NCBI GenBank assembly: GCA_013396525.1
Contig: VWYX01000119.1
Coordinates: forward strand, 1,044,601-1,108,600
DNA length: 64,000 bases
Source: Chaetorhynchus papuensis
Lineage: Eukaryota; Chordata; Aves; Passeriformes; Rhipiduridae
Direction of reading: 5' to 3'
Part shown: in pieces, positions 24,801 to 37,875 of the stretch
Layout of the letters: every line of letters begins with the position of its first letter
Position numbering within the stretch: the first letter of the stretch is position 1
Notes under the pieces: model-generated
Told to the model about the DNA's origin: nothing
What the model saw: only the letters and a program-made list of their open reading frames with translations
Database searches by the model: none
Made by a program: the position numbers and the translations under genes

Positions 24801-27800
24801 CTTAGACTGACTCTGACAGGTTTTATCGTAGAATTAACTGTTTTATTCTTTAGTTATCAAAAGATGGGCAGTTGGGCCCATCCTCATCTGTAAATAGGAA
24901 TACACATCAAAAAAAATCAAAATAGAAAAGAATAGTTCTAAGGCTTGCTTCATTCACAGCACAGTTACAAAAAGCAATGCAATTGTCATGGAATAAAATT
25001 TACAGTAAGGAATGAAGTATGCCAGATTTCCAGGAAAGCAGCCTACCTCCACCTTGCCAAACCCAATCCAATCCAGGTAAACCAGAAGTAAGTTACTACA
25101 GTCACGTTATTTAGAGGTCGATGAGAAATCAGTCTCAGGTTCCACCTCACTTGAAAAGAACATTTGTGCTTTCACTCATGGCTTAAAAAAGAGACCACCA
25201 AACAGTAAAGAGCATAATTATGGAAGTATTCTTACTCCCTAAGTGCTGTTCTCCCCAAGGACTGAAGTAAAGGTAAACTTCATAAGCCATCATAAATCAA
25301 TTTTATAGATAATAGCTCAGTGTTTAGAGCCGTTATTTCTCTTTTCTCTCCTCTCTCTTTTTCTTAAAGCAATAAAAAACACAAACAAACAAAAAAACCC
25401 AACAGCCCTCAAAAATGAGAGGGAGAATCTGTAAGTGAGCTGAAGAAGTGGTGATAAAATTCTAACCTCAGGAGTTTTCAACCCAAGCAGCAGCAGTAAG
25501 CATTGCTACTAAACAGAATTTGGTCAGGTGCTTGCAGTACAGTATTTCAAGCAATCCAGATGAGCTGCAATTAAGAGATCTGTTTTTTACTGACAGGGTG
25601 TGGCAATATGTAAGAAACTCATGGTATCCTGAGAAGGAGTTTCTTAACTTCCTTCTCATTACATTCAATGGTTTCTGTTTCACAATGAAAAAGCGTGAAA
25701 AAATGCTGACAATATTTACATTCAAACTTCTCTTGCAAATAATTATGGTCTTTAGCGTCAGCTAAGATGAAACCAACATAAACTTTAATATGACCACAAT
25801 CTTTTTTAATTCTGAAAGAGCAGAACCCTCTTTTTCTTCCACATATTACCCTGGAGGCATTACTTGACAATGTGTAGTCAGATCTTGGTTTCTTGAAGTT
25901 CCCACAACATTTTCAGGCATTACAATTGATGGTAATGTTCTTGCCATAAGCATAATTGTAATCAAGAGATGAGATATCCATTGAGCCATTAATTTAAGTA
26001 TAGTAATTCTTTTATCTTTTTTAGTAAAACTTACAAAACAAAGAGCATGGTTTCGTTCAGAATCAAACCCAAACACAGCTGTTCCATAGTTTTGTGGTTT
26101 GGCTCTCCAAAGGGGTTTCCTCACATCAGTAAATCTGTGACAAGTTGAAAAAATAAAAAAAGAAGATTCATTATGAAGGTAAAATTGTCTGAAGTCCAAA
26201 AGATCATGTAATTTTCTTGAAACAAGCATAAACATGAAATTCTAGGGATAAATGGGAAAAAGCTGCCTAAGCACACCTGGAAACATTTCAAATGGAAATC
26301 ATGGATTCTAAGATACCTCTGAAAATATCTACTCATCAGCATACAAGTGAACCAAATGCAGTCACTACAGGTGTTATTTTATCAGCATATAAAACAGATG
26401 AATTTCTTATATACATGTTTTCTGTTCCCATTCACCAATTTAAAACTGATCTAATTAAATTATTTCAAAATTCTAATTTGTAGTACAGTTACAAGATCAA
26501 CTTATTACTGCTTCATAATGCCTTAGTCTTCAGCTGAGCATGGCAATAGATTGTGTGTGCATTCTGAGACTACGAGCATACATGAGAAAAAAAAAATCTT
26601 TAAAACCTCTGTGAAATGGAGTTGTTTGATCTAATGATTTCTGCCTTGTGTTGGCAATGGGCTACTGGACTGCACACAAATTCGTCTCCACTGACATGTG
26701 GTAACCCATTAGGCCACTGTAACTCAATTTCATGTCTGACTACATAGAGAGAATTGAACTGACAGAGTTTGAGCAAAGTTTCATGTTGTCAAGGTGACTA
26801 CAATCTTCCTAAGGTAATAGATACTTCTCCAAAATGGAGAACAGATTGAGCATTTCTCTGCTTAAAGGCTTTATATACACATAAATGTTAAACTGCCCAT
26901 TTTAACAATACCAAGACAGTTAAAATGGTACATCTGGTATCGTGTATTGCAGTAATGCTGATATGAACATAGCCATTCTGGCGTAGTTACTTCTATACAG
27001 ATGAAAAACTACTTCATTATTAGGGATCTTCAGCCCTGTGTAATTATAGCCAACTTTACAAGCTGTAGCAGTTGTCAAATAGTTGGACCAGCACAGAAAA
27101 ACACCTCTATCTGTTAATTAAGCAAGATCATTTTTAGATCCATCTGTGATAATTTTCAGGTAGCATGTATTCGGCTTTCTCAGCCATAGCCCGACACCCT
27201 TAGAAGTCTCTTTGTGTGTAAGGAAAGCATAGATGAGAAGCTGTTTCACTTGCAGATAGCAGGCAGAATTGTGCTGTGACAAATGCAGGAAAAAACATGT
27301 GGAAGGTAACAGAGAAAAGTCAGCTAATAGGCTTTGTCTGAACTCCAAAATACACAAATGAGTCACCTCCATGGAGCACACCATGATGACATGAACTAAC
27401 TCTACAAGAAAGTGCTGACCTAGTGTGGGAAACAAGAATTGCCTCATACTTGATTGCTGAAATTCTAGTTGTTTCAAGAATTGCATATTGACAGCTTAAG
27501 TTTTTGTCTGCATTGAAAGAGCCAGAACGTTTTTGCTGTTCTAAAACTAAGTCCAAATAGTTATTTTTAATAAAAAACTTTAAAAAGTCCACAATTTGCT
27601 GAAAATATGGGGAAAAGCATTCACACTGCTGCTCTTTTCTTCCAGAATCACATCTAGAGTGTGTGGTTTGAAGGCATGCATCTGTTTGAAGGCTGAATAC
27701 CGGCACATTGTGGACATAACATGTAAGACTTTTAAAGGGGTGCCATAGTGTATCACCTGTCATTGGCTCTAGTGCCACTGCTAATCGCTTTTGAAATAAT

Positions 27801-29739
27801 CCAATGCAACAGACATTGAGGCCATCAATATTTTTCCCATTACCACAAAGTAGAGACCATTTGGATAACGACCACTGCCCCAGAAGAGCAAGGACAGATT
27901 TCTGTGCCATCACGCCTTGTCCAGAAGCACTGCACACACTGTACATCATTTGGGGCTCTGAACGGGACCAGGATAAGGATTACCAGCCCTCTGTTCAACC
28001 AGCAACCACTGTAAAGCAGTGTGGTTGAAGGATTGGGCCTTTTCCAGCTGCTAAGTCTTCCTCTTATCTACATGGAGCAGAGACAAAGTTCAGATGGAGG
28101 AAGCAACAGAAATTCCACTAGGTGTTTTGGGGGAAAGAGAAGAACCAGCTGGGATTTCAGAGTCAAGCAAAGACAAAGGGGTAAGATGGTCACCACCAGC
28201 TGTAGACTGCATTCAGGTCAATGCTATGCTGCCTGCAATGTGTCTCTTAAAAAATGTACTTTCCATTTCCCTCCAAGGGCATCTACTAGTGCATGATGTC
28301 TTACGAAAAAGTGGGAAGACTATGAGAGATTTCTTGGTTGTACCTACAGGTCCAAAGACTTTCTAGGAGCCTAACAGTGAACAGGTAGCAGAAACAGCAT
28401 CAGAGTCATGATAAGCAAAGGCCAATGTAGACTAACTTTATTCTCTTGAGGAGGTGTGTGAAAATTAGATTGGAGGTTGAAGAAGTAAGAGCACCTCTTT
28501 AGACATCATAAAGAATTTTGCCAAAGTTCTTCCCATCTCCAAGGAGAACAGGAAGGAATTGCCCAAGAGTAGCCAAGACCCATAACAGACTAAAACACAT
28601 TCAACTCACCCTGAGGAACTGTCCTTCCACAGGATTTTATAGTTTAAATTTCAAATGGCATGCAACATGGGAGCTGGGCATATCAGCCAGTTAAAACCTA
28701 CCTTTGTAACTTCTGTCAAACAGTGGAAAAAAGGGAGAGCTTGGGGGAGCTGGCTGTTCTTCTAGTCTGGGTGGATCATCTAAGGGGATAATTTAGTCTC
28801 TGTGATATCTAAATCATGGCCTGTTTATTTTAAATTCCAATAAAGGGCTAATAGTGCTAATTACAGTAGCAGGGTAGTGATGTGGCTATTCACAGACAAA
28901 GAACTTGGCAGAGACCAAACTCCACTTTCACACAGGTCAGCAAAAAAAAAGAGTGCGCTGCACTTTGTCACATCGCATTTGGATTGCCTTCAAAATGCTG
29001 AGCTAGAGGCAAAAGATACCACAGTTCATTTCCAATTTCACATCTAATCCTCTCACCTTTAATTTATTTTAAAAGTTTAATCATAAGTTCATAAAGCTCA
29101 GATATAAATTTTTTAATAAAAAAAAATTAAGCACCTGCAGGTAAGGTTTTTAGGAACTCATGGTTGGCCCAGGTTTCATTATGAATAGGGACTCTCACAC
29201 TTCACCTTTCTGCAAATGCTACTGTGATAAAATGTAACTTTCATTCCCTCCCTGTTGCTTCAGGGATGTGTCATTTACAGAAAATAAATAGAAGACTTCT
29301 ATCGCAAAGAAACCATGCTCCACTCAGGGTCAGTGAAAAGCTGCACCTCACTCTGGAGTTTCTGGTAGCAGTGTAATAACTTTTCTGCAGAAATTGTCAC
29401 AAACTGCTAGAAACCTTAGTACAAATAATAAAAGTATTTGAGATATTTTTAGTATACAAATAATGTGATATTTGCAAATAGAGAAACCTTACTAAATTAA
29501 GAGTGTTCAATTTACTTTTAGTTGATGAAAATGATGATATTAATAGTTCTTTAAAGATGTCAGCCAGCTTTGGAATGCCGACTGTTGTAGTGTTCTTGGA
29601 TTTCCAGAAGTCAAATGTTCCAAAAGTCAAGACCTCTCTCTCAAGGCTCTTAAAGAAACAAAGTTATCAGAAGGGTGAAAATTCCTTAGTAGATAAATGT
29701 AGATAAATGATGTGTTGCAGAATAGTAATAAATTGTTTT
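18851..29739. other. Long intergenic stretch, no gene recognised
   Basis: Nearly 11 kb of AT-rich sequence. Besides the anonymous 209-codon ORF at 27320-27949, I see only short frames (up to 161 codons at 22839-23324, minus) without recognisable domains, and no LINE copy I can name. Confidence 0.7.
27320..27949 (-). other. Anonymous 209-codon ORF, the longest ATG frame in the desert
   Basis: On the minus strand an ATG-ATG start at 27949 opens 209 codons (MMYSVCSASGQGVMAQK...), long for DNA of this AT content. The upstream stop is within about 35 bases, so the frame is nearly fully used. The protein is Cys-rich, with no domain, signal peptide or repeat that I recognise. A second minus-strand frame (27118-27486) overlaps its 3' end. 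It could be a decayed retrocopy of an unknown gene, a lineage-specific gene, or chance. Confidence 0.2.
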
Positions 29740-30520
29740 CTCCATGGGATAGAAGTGATCAGATATCTGCACTAGAAATTGTTCTCTTCAGTATATTCAT
29801 AAATGATCTGGAAAAAGGAATTAATAATGAGATGGTAAAGTTTGCTGATGATACAAATTACACAAAACAGCCAATACCCTAAAAGGTGTCATTATACTGC
29901 ACACTGAGTGATTCAGCAACAAAAAATGTAGACAGTATTTAACATCAATAAATGCAAAGTATTACACATGGGGGGAAGGCTAACTATACATACACAAGGA
30001 CAAATAACAAACAAATTAATAATTTAGTATCGCTTCAGCAAGAATCTCGGATGACCTGTCGAGAACTCTCTGAAAACATCTGTCCAGTGCTCACTGGCAG
30101 ACAGAAAACGTAAACTGAACTAAAAATCATTACGTAAGAATGAAAAGTCAAAAGCCAAAATATTACACCATTGTATAAACCCAGACTGCATCCACATCCC
30201 AAACACTTCACTTAAGTCTGAATGATCCATGTCCAAGAATATTAGAAGTTTATTAGAAGTAGGAATGGTGCATGCTAGACAACATAGATGAATAGCAATA
30301 TACTGTTGTAACTGTATGAGGGAGGATGAAAGTACTTTTCAACTTGAAAAAGAGATGAAAAATAGGATATAATTGTATATAAAAGTGAAATTAACATAGA
30401 TAGTAAGTAAGGAACAATTGTTCACTATTCATCCTACCATAAGACTAACAAGCACCAAGTATCACAGTTTTAATCAAACAGAAATATTTTTCCATACAAT
30501 TCACAGCCACACAGTATAGT
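29740..30520 (+). mobile_element. Ancient CR1-type LINE with reverse-transcriptase remnant, plus orientation
   Basis: At about 29787-29860 the plus strand reads FSIFINDLEKGINNE-VKFADDTN, the CR1 reverse-transcriptase block that ends in the FADD catalytic motif. At about 29950-29990, 'aatgcaaagtattacacatgggg' corresponds to the CKVLHLG region. Further on, 'ttttcaacttgaaaaagaga', 'ggatataattgtatataaaa', 'gaacaattgttcactattcat' and 'gaaatatttttccatacaat' follow the 3' region of CR1-L-like elements in the right order. Stops and indels throughout make it dead. The exact right-hand end is uncertain. Confidence 0.72.
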
Positions 30521-31306
30521 CTATTGTTACAAGAATGTTGTTACAAAAATAATAATGGGTTTAATAAAAAATTGGAACAATCTACAGAGAAAGGGTTCAG
30601 CAAGGGACAATAAATATATGATGCACTTAATCTACAGTTTAAGTAGCGTGTACATTGTGCACAGCTGGAAAATGGGAAAAGTATCACTCTGTGCTTGTCC
30701 TGTTCTCACTCCTGAGAAACAGTTAAGAGACTGTTCTCATTTAGGGTGGTCATTCTTGTCCTATTATTTAGACCCAAAAGGCACAAGTTTCATAATCTAA
30801 TTGTATCTGCCTTCAAGAAACAACTTAAATTTGACTTCTATTTTCAGCACCAGGCAGGAAAACCATTAATTCTCTTTTGCAATAAACAGGGGCTGAGCCT
30901 TGCTGGCACAATGATTAACTCCTTCCTGCAGCAATTCTGCATATTCTGTACTGCTGCAGCAATCCCTTCTGACTGCAGAACAAACTCCACTCCCTACTTA
31001 CTGTTCTTCACCCGACTGTATCCAATTGATCTCTCATCTTTCTCATCATTATATTTATTGTATTGTACTTTCCTGATTTTGCATATAACAGAAACTTCTG
31101 TGTTCTTTCAGACAAGTGACAGAATATTACATGTAACATTTAGTCACATTGCATTGTATTTAAAAGCAACATATCCAATTCCTTTACATTCTGTAGTATA
31201 ATTTTATTTTCTGCACTGATTTTAATTCAGCTTTGTCTCCCTGAACACTTCAGTGTGAAAAAGTACAAATAATTATTTCCAGGATGTCATATACAGATAT
31301 ATCAAC

Positions 31307-31350
31307 AGATAGATAGATAGATAGACAGACAGACACGTATATATATATGG
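31307..31350. repeat. Microsatellite (GATA)n-(GACA)n-(TA)n
   Basis: About five GATA units change to GACA units and then, after 'cgta', to a TA run ending near 31349. The compound structure is typical of an imperfect, evolving microsatellite. Confidence 0.9.
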
Positions 31351-34272
31351 GTAAACCATTTTCAATATCATATTCACTACGCTATTTATATCAACAGTTT
31401 TATTGATCAGACGCTTACATGCATTTTTACAGTTAGGAAAATGAAGTTTTAATTATAAAATCAGTACCTGTGTGGGTACTTGAAGCTGCAGTTCAAAACG
31501 GAAGAGCTGAGTGAGCCACAGCATGCTCAAGCTTTAAGGCAGGGCTGTGCCTCAGCACCAAGGAGAAGGAAAGGTGAGGGAAATCAGCCCCGTCCACTTC
31601 TCTCCCCAAAGCAGGCTTATGCACAAGTTAAACTGGAGAAAAAACCCAAGAGCTATAGATAATGACTGAGCTTTTTAATAGAGCTTATATGCTTCACTTC
31701 CACAGCCTTTTAATGAAATTTGAATGCCTAATTCTTCTGGGTTCTTTTAAAAACCCCAGTCTGCATCACCAGATGCATAATCTATAACCGAATGCTTTCT
31801 TTTAACGTTTCCTAGTCACAGGGCAGAAGAACCACATTCTGTATGAATTATAAACTGCATTTACAACAACCAAGTGAAGTGCAGGAAGGCCTGGATTAAC
31901 ACAAAATACACAGGATGGTTTGTAAGAGCTGTCGTTCCCAACTGGCCTTCAGAACATAGACGGCAAGTGAATAAGCACCAGAAGACTGTTATCAGAATAA
32001 ATCAAAAATCCATTTCCAGAAACTTTAAAGCCTTTAAAATACTGAGTTTACAGCAATAGAAAGTGATACAATAAATGCATATTTAGCTTCTACATCTTTT
32101 TGCATCAATGACTCCAAATCTGCTCTGCAAAGCCTGCATAGATATGTTTGTCACAGGGCAGAAGCTCTGTAAGCAACAATGGCCAAGAGGACGAGTTGGT
32201 GGCAGACAGATTACAGAGTAGCAGTCCTCCAGAGATGCTCCAGGAACACAGGCACTCTGAAGAACATCACCATAATCCAGGCTGACCTAGTTCAACTTAC
32301 TCGCTTTGAATAAACAACCTTAAAAGACAGAGGTTCTCTGACACCTAAGGAAGAAAATGGTCCTTCTAAATTCTGTATATCCTCTAGAGTCTGGGGAAAG
32401 GAAGGTGATTTTTAGGGTTGGAGGCTGTTACAACAAGGCCAGATGCAGAAACTAAATAGGGATTCCAGACAGTGCATAAGTCTAATGTGTTTTACATATT
32501 ATTTTCAGCACATCTATTTTTTGAGAAATTGATTCTGATGTTTTGAATCAATGCTGTGTTAGCACACTCTGCTTCTTCATTTTGATAATTAATGGCAAGC
32601 TTCTCAAATGTTGGCTGAAAATTTTCCTAGGCAGATCTGGTTTTTTTTAGCTTGGCTTCGTGAGAAAATGAAGCTTGCGTGCATCACACCGTCTCTCTGT
32701 CATGTTTGTTCAGCTTCAAGTGAACTGAACAGCAGTCATTTTTTAAGTAGGAAAATCTTACAACAGACCTGTGCAAAATTCAGCACATCATGGAAGGCAG
32801 CTCCCAAAGTCATTAATTTTTTTGCCAGCAAAGATGAGGAGCAGTCGATTAGGTTCATCCAGTAGCAGCTGCTGACCATGCTGGACACATGTTGGCCACC
32901 TCGCATGAATGCATCTCCAGAACAGCATCTGCTGGGTCATTCCCAGTTGTTAGACCAAGCAGCGGTAGCTAAAAGCCATGGAATGAAGAGGAGCTAGGGT
33001 TAAGTGAGACATCTCATGATGAGGACACAGAGAGGTTGGAAGGTACCATGGAAGAGGGCACTTCAGTGGGGCGAACACAAATGTATTGCACCCCAAAGAG
33101 ACAAAGCCAGAGCAAACCAGTTCTTATTACTTCTGCCATTCAAGGAATGATCCGGATCTGCTGGGTTTTCCCTTCATCTCTCTCAATCCATCTATCTCAA
33201 ATTTTCCAGCTGGACTTACCTTTGCTTGCAGCTCCTATGTACAAACCCCAATAGAGCCATGAAGAGCTATAGATAGGTACTCAGCCACCTGGGAGACAAT
33301 GGGTACAGGATAAGTCCATGATTACACATATATGCATCATAAGCTAATGTTATATGTGATGAAAAATGACATATGATAAATCATAGAATAGATGGTTTAT
33401 CATAGGTAGGGTGACTTATGCAATAAGCCAATATGTTTATTTAACTGAGCAAGTGCCAGTTCCACTTGCGCACAACAAGCAGCACCTGAAAGGTGTCCCT
33501 CAACTGGACACACAAAAAGGATACATAAGGGCTCCTATCAGATGGAGGCAGCCTTTTCTTCACATGCTTAAGAAGAAAACATGCTGATGTTGATGAAACA
33601 GCAGATCTCTTTTCACAACTTTGCAGGATGATAATAGGTGCCTGTTGACAGCTTCCCGAACGGAAAGGAGGAACTTTTTAAAGCACGTGAGTGCTTCCAC
33701 ATGCGTGTAAGAGAGGGCAGTTTAAGAGCCGAGACACCTGCCAGCACAGCCACCAGGCAGAACCCTGGCAGACCTGTTTGCCTCTTAGGGGATAACAATA
33801 TGCAGCTTGGCTTCCAGTATCTCCTGACATCCCCTTTCCACCCACTGCCATTTGTAATTCAACAGACCCGAAACAATAAGCAAATCTGTTGCATCCTCCC
33901 TCTCTGACAGTGCAATGTTAGTAAAGTTTCCTATTTTTGCTTTGGAGGAGCAGGTTTTTTAAACAAAAGGAGTGCTGCAGAAGGAAAGCCAGATTCGGAA
34001 GCAAAGCTGCTGCAAGCACAACACACCCTTTGTTAGCTGCTGCACGCAGCCGGCAAAGCGGCACTCGGGAAGCCTGTGTGGCAGCTCTGCAACTCCGTCA
34101 AGCATCCCGACTGGCATCACCCCATTTTGAAAAAAGAAACAGCATTTGTGAACTCTAACTCTTACTGCAGCAAAAGTAAGCTATAATTCAGGATTTAAAC
34201 CTGAACAGACAACCTGCTGTTTTGTATGTGGCATAATGGTTCACCTGTTTACCAGTGCTTCCCACAGTGAGT

Positions 34273-34340
34273 TGATTTATGCAAAAAAAAAAAAACAAAA
34301 AAACCCCAAACCCCAAAAAAGCCAAAACAAAACAAAAATC
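34273..34340 (+). repeat. A-rich low-complexity tract with C interruptions
   Basis: A 13-base A run is followed by A runs separated by c, cccc and g. It may be the decayed tail of a retroposed sequence or simple low complexity. A similar A/C-rich tract lies at 430-492, and a T run at 45358-45371. Confidence 0.7.
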
Positions 34341-34562
34341 TGTCTTAAAGAAATTAAGCTAATAAGAATTCCAAAAAAGACTCTGATGCCTCTGCCCCAG
34401 GCTCCAGTAGTAAGTGAGTTGTTTATATCAGATATGCCCAAATGATCATAATTATGATCTCAGATATGTCTAGATGTCATAATGAACAAGAAAGTAAAAA
34501 GAGCTCTTAGTCCTTGCTACCCTGAAACTGTCTGATCCCCCAGCCAGATGGGAGATAGCAGC

Positions 34563-34627
34563 TATATAAAAGAGAGGACTTCCCTGCAGAGAAGTGGCCC
34601 AGTCTCTCCAAGGTTTTATAACCAGCC
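34563..34627 (+). promoter_or_regulatory. TATA-box-like promoter candidate
   Basis: TATATAAAAG at 34563-34572 is a near-ideal TATA box. A start site about 30 bp downstream would give a leader of roughly 35 bases before the ATG at 34628 of a 113-codon ORF. In AT-rich DNA such matches arise by chance, so the pairing is only suggestive. Confidence 0.25.
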
Positions 34628-34969
34628 ATGCCTGCCCCTAAGGCTTTGGAGAAAAATGAAATAAAAAAATCCAGAATTAACCTCGGGAATCAGCCTCTCG
34701 CCTTCTGCAGGCAGCCAGCTGTAGCCCTGAAGCTAAGACTGAGATTTTTTAGTCATTGTCTCAAAGCAGAACTGAGCGTGTGGAACACGTTGAAGGCAAT
34801 GAGAGCTCTCTGTTCTCTTCAACAGTTTATAAAAAAAGGGAGAGACAAAACACAAATACAAATTCACAGATGTAAGGATTGCATAGAACAAATGACCTCA
34901 ACCGCCATCCACAGAGATGCTGTCAAGCCTGTTCCCAAACTCAGATTAAAGTGTATCCAATTGGATTAA
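34628..34969 (+). other. Anonymous 113-codon ORF downstream of a TATA-like box
   Basis: It starts with ATG in the context ccagccATGc and encodes a basic, K/R-rich protein beginning MPAPKALEKNEIKKSR, with KGRDKTQIQIHRCKDC near its middle. No domain, signal peptide or membrane segment is evident, and no polyadenylation signal lies close downstream. I do not recognise it in any family. It may be a chance ORF or a young gene. I do not call it a gene. Confidence 0.2.
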
Positions 34970-36665
34970 ATTCCTAGCAATGGCAAACTTACCACCTACC
35001 TACACTGGGAAATTATTTCTACATGTAATCACCCTCTCTGCATCTTTATAGTGATTGAATTTTTCAAGCTTTGATTTCCAGCCATTGGATCTTTTCTGGC
35101 TTTTTTTTCTGCAAGACTGAAATCTATACTTGATTTAGTTGTTCTTTTGTTCCGAATACACTGGTAACGCTTTCTTATTGTCTTAAGCTCTACTGGCCAG
35201 TAATAATTCCTTATTACCTTTATCTTCTCCAAAAAGTCATTTACATTGTGTAGATTCAATTTTCATTCTCAGTTATGCCCCTCTTTTCCATACTTAACAT
35301 TGATTTCTTGTTTAATTATCACCTTTGTGCCTTCTTTACTAGGCTAGCTTTCCTCTCCAAGGTAACTTACTTGTCTGCTCATTAAAGCATAGCCTTTAGA
35401 ATACCCAGCAGGATTTCCTTGAGAAGTCCCACTTTCTATTAAAACTTTCCCTTTTAGCACTTGGTTAGGGAACCAAATTGTTCTGATGAACTGGTCAATT
35501 TTATGTTTCACATAATTCAGCCTTTGTGCAAAAGGTTTGTTACCACAGAGCAGAGGTACTGCAGTATCCGAGAGTTTTTGGCAATCAACAGCCGACACTG
35601 CTTGGTGCGTCACAAAGTCCAACATGGATTTATTTCATGCTTGATGCAGACAGTTCCATATTACAATATCCTTGAGATTCTCCAGAGATTAGATTATTCC
35701 TAATGCTGTTCAGAAGTAGTTCTCATTCTGGATTTACTGATGGCAATACATCTTGTCCTCACACATTGTGGAAAAATCCTAGAAAGAGGTGCTCTCCATT
35801 GCATCAGGATTTGTCCCTGTGTACTTGTACCAAATGCCCACCAGTCTACAGTCTGCTTTGCTGTTACTGTAATGGACATAAAACATGTGCCATTTTCATG
35901 CTACACTAGAAATTCCAAATTAATTACCCTCATTTAAAATTTTTGGGGGTTTGAAAACATTTTTAAAAGGTAATATGGAAATATTACTCCCCTTTAACAT
36001 ATTAATTGAATTAAAGTTATTGTTTTTCATTCTTTGAAATCTGCAAGTACAATATATTGTGGAGAATTCAACTGCACAATTCATATTGTGCAAGTAAAAG
36101 ACCAGTAGTTTTGTTGGATGGTTGTTTTTTGGTTTTTTTTTTATTCTGGTACTTGGATTGCAAAATCAAATAAGAGTAGCAATGAATATTGATCCACATT
36201 TTACTACCCAGTACATCAAACATTATACCCAAGCTCCTTTTGTTAAAAAGCTGTGGTACTTGAAAATATTTTAAGACATTTCCTGGCTCCTCTAAAACAA
36301 AAAAAAAAAAGATTCCTTGTCCCATCACAAATTACTATATTGCATAGATGAAGTTATATGAGCTACCAAAAAGAATAAAAAGGCCCAAGTCCCACTATTC
36401 TTAATGCTGAAAGCATTATGGTAAGTACCTTTTCTGAAAAAAGTTAAATTCAGGTAGCTCACTTACTCACCAACACCACCAAGATGGAGCCACTCAAGTC
36501 ATGACGAATCACTTAACTCCAGGCAAGTTCATTCACACCAAAGGAAAGAAACCAAACAAAAAGACCTTGTATGTCATAAGGATCACACTGGAGCTGAGGA
36601 AGCACAGTTTCTTTTCAAAAGTTTTGGGGAATTTCTCTGGACTTTTGCTATTTGTGAACTGATGA

Positions 36666-36911
36666 GGGAAGGGAAGGGAAGGGAAGGGAAGGGAAGGGAA
36701 GGGAAGGGNNNNNNNNNNNNNNNNNNNNNNNNNNNNNNNNNNNNNNNNNNNNNNNNNNNNNNNNNNNNNNNNNNNNNNNNNNNNNNNNNNNNNNNNNNNN
36801 NNNNNNNNNNNNNNNNNNNNNNNNNNNNNNNNNNNNNNNNNNNNNNNNNNNNNNNNNNNNNNNNNNNGGGAAGGGAAGGGAAGGGAAGGGAAGGGAAGGG
36901 AAGGGAAGGGG
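36666..36911. repeat. (GGGAA)n tandem repeat interrupted by an assembly gap
   Basis: Pure GGGAA units run 36666-36708 and 36868-36911, with 159 N between them (36709-36867). The repeat almost certainly continues through the gap, so its true length is unknown. The G strand is (GGGAA)n on the plus strand, which fits the G-quadruplex pattern of G3 runs with 2-base loops. ORFs called across it are artefacts. Confidence 0.95.
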
Positions 36912-37284
36912 ACAAATGAACCCTAAGGAGGTATGACACCTGTAGTCCCTAGTCTAAGAAACAACAGAAGTATATTAAACAAAAATATCATTGTGGCAAC
37001 ATGTGAGTTTGAAGGAACTCCAGAATGTGCTGTGGCTTGTTACAGCCTCCTCCTGAGGGCAGAGCTCAGGGTTGAGAGCAACACAGGTCCGGCTCTTCAA
37101 AAGAAGGAAAGAACTAAAACCAAGTCTCCCATACTGGGGGTGAAGGCTGAAGTCATTGGGCTTTAGGGTAAAACCCTTTTCTTCCAGAACCTTTGCAAAC
37201 TTGTATTCCTTGCTTTCATTATATGTGGTCAAAAAGTAAATAGTGCTATTGAGGGTAAAGGGATGACAAGCTGAACACAAGGCA

Positions 37285-37875
37285 GCCTGGTGCTCTTGCA
37301 GGAATGGAAGCAGATGGTGGTGTGGGCTTCCTCAGTATGCCTGCAGCCAGCAAACAAAAAGGACATGGTCATTCCAGCCTCCTCAGCACTTGCTAGGCCA
37401 CACCTGGAATATTGTGTCCAGCCTTGGTCCTCTGAGCAAAAAAGACATACTAAAAAATTGGAGATAGTCTAGCAGAAGGCCATGAAGCTGATCAGAGGAC
37501 TGGAGAACTTGACAGATGAAGAAAGCTTGAAATAATTGGGTTGGGTCAGCATGAAGAAGAGACAGCTGAGGGTTGAACACCATTTTTTAACACTTAAATG
37601 GTTGTTACAAAGAGGATGGAGATTCTTTTCGGTAAGATGCCTAGTGCCACGAGGCAATAGGCTGCTTCAGGGGAAACCCACTTCAGTTTAAGAAAAAATG
37701 CTTCACTTCAGTGAGAGCAACTGAACTTTGAACAGGTTACCCAGAGAAGTGGGGAACTCCTCGGCCTTGACAGGCCCCTGATCATCTCATCTAAGGTCCT
37801 GCTTTCAATAAGAGCCTGGGGCAGATAATCTCCAGAGCTCCCTTCCACCCCAGGTTTTTTTATGTGATTCCAGAA
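37285..37875 (+). mobile_element. CR1 LINE, 3' part, plus orientation
   Basis: The sequence 'cacacctggaatattgtgtccagccttgg' opens the well-known CR1 3' region. It is followed by 'gaaggccatgaagctgatcagagg', 'agcatgaagaagagacagctgagg', 'tggttgttacaaagaggatgga', 'gaacaggttacccagagaagtgggg' and 'agctcccttccaccccaggtt'. The terminal ATTCTATGA repeat is replaced by 'tttatgtgattcc'. It is more diverged than the 7.35-kb copy and lies in the opposite orientation. Only ORF shadows remain. Confidence 0.9.

Larger units (their letters stand above)
30521..36665. other. Intergenic, no gene recognised
   Basis: It contains the GATA/TA microsatellite, the A-rich tract at 34.27 kb and the TATA-like/ORF pair at 34.56-34.97 kb. 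The 151-codon frame at 30746-31201 does not begin with a convincing start and has no domain. Confidence 0.7.

Noticed and set aside
36583..36939. Open frames spanning the N gap
   Set aside because: They are products of a stop-free pentanucleotide repeat and ambiguous bases.
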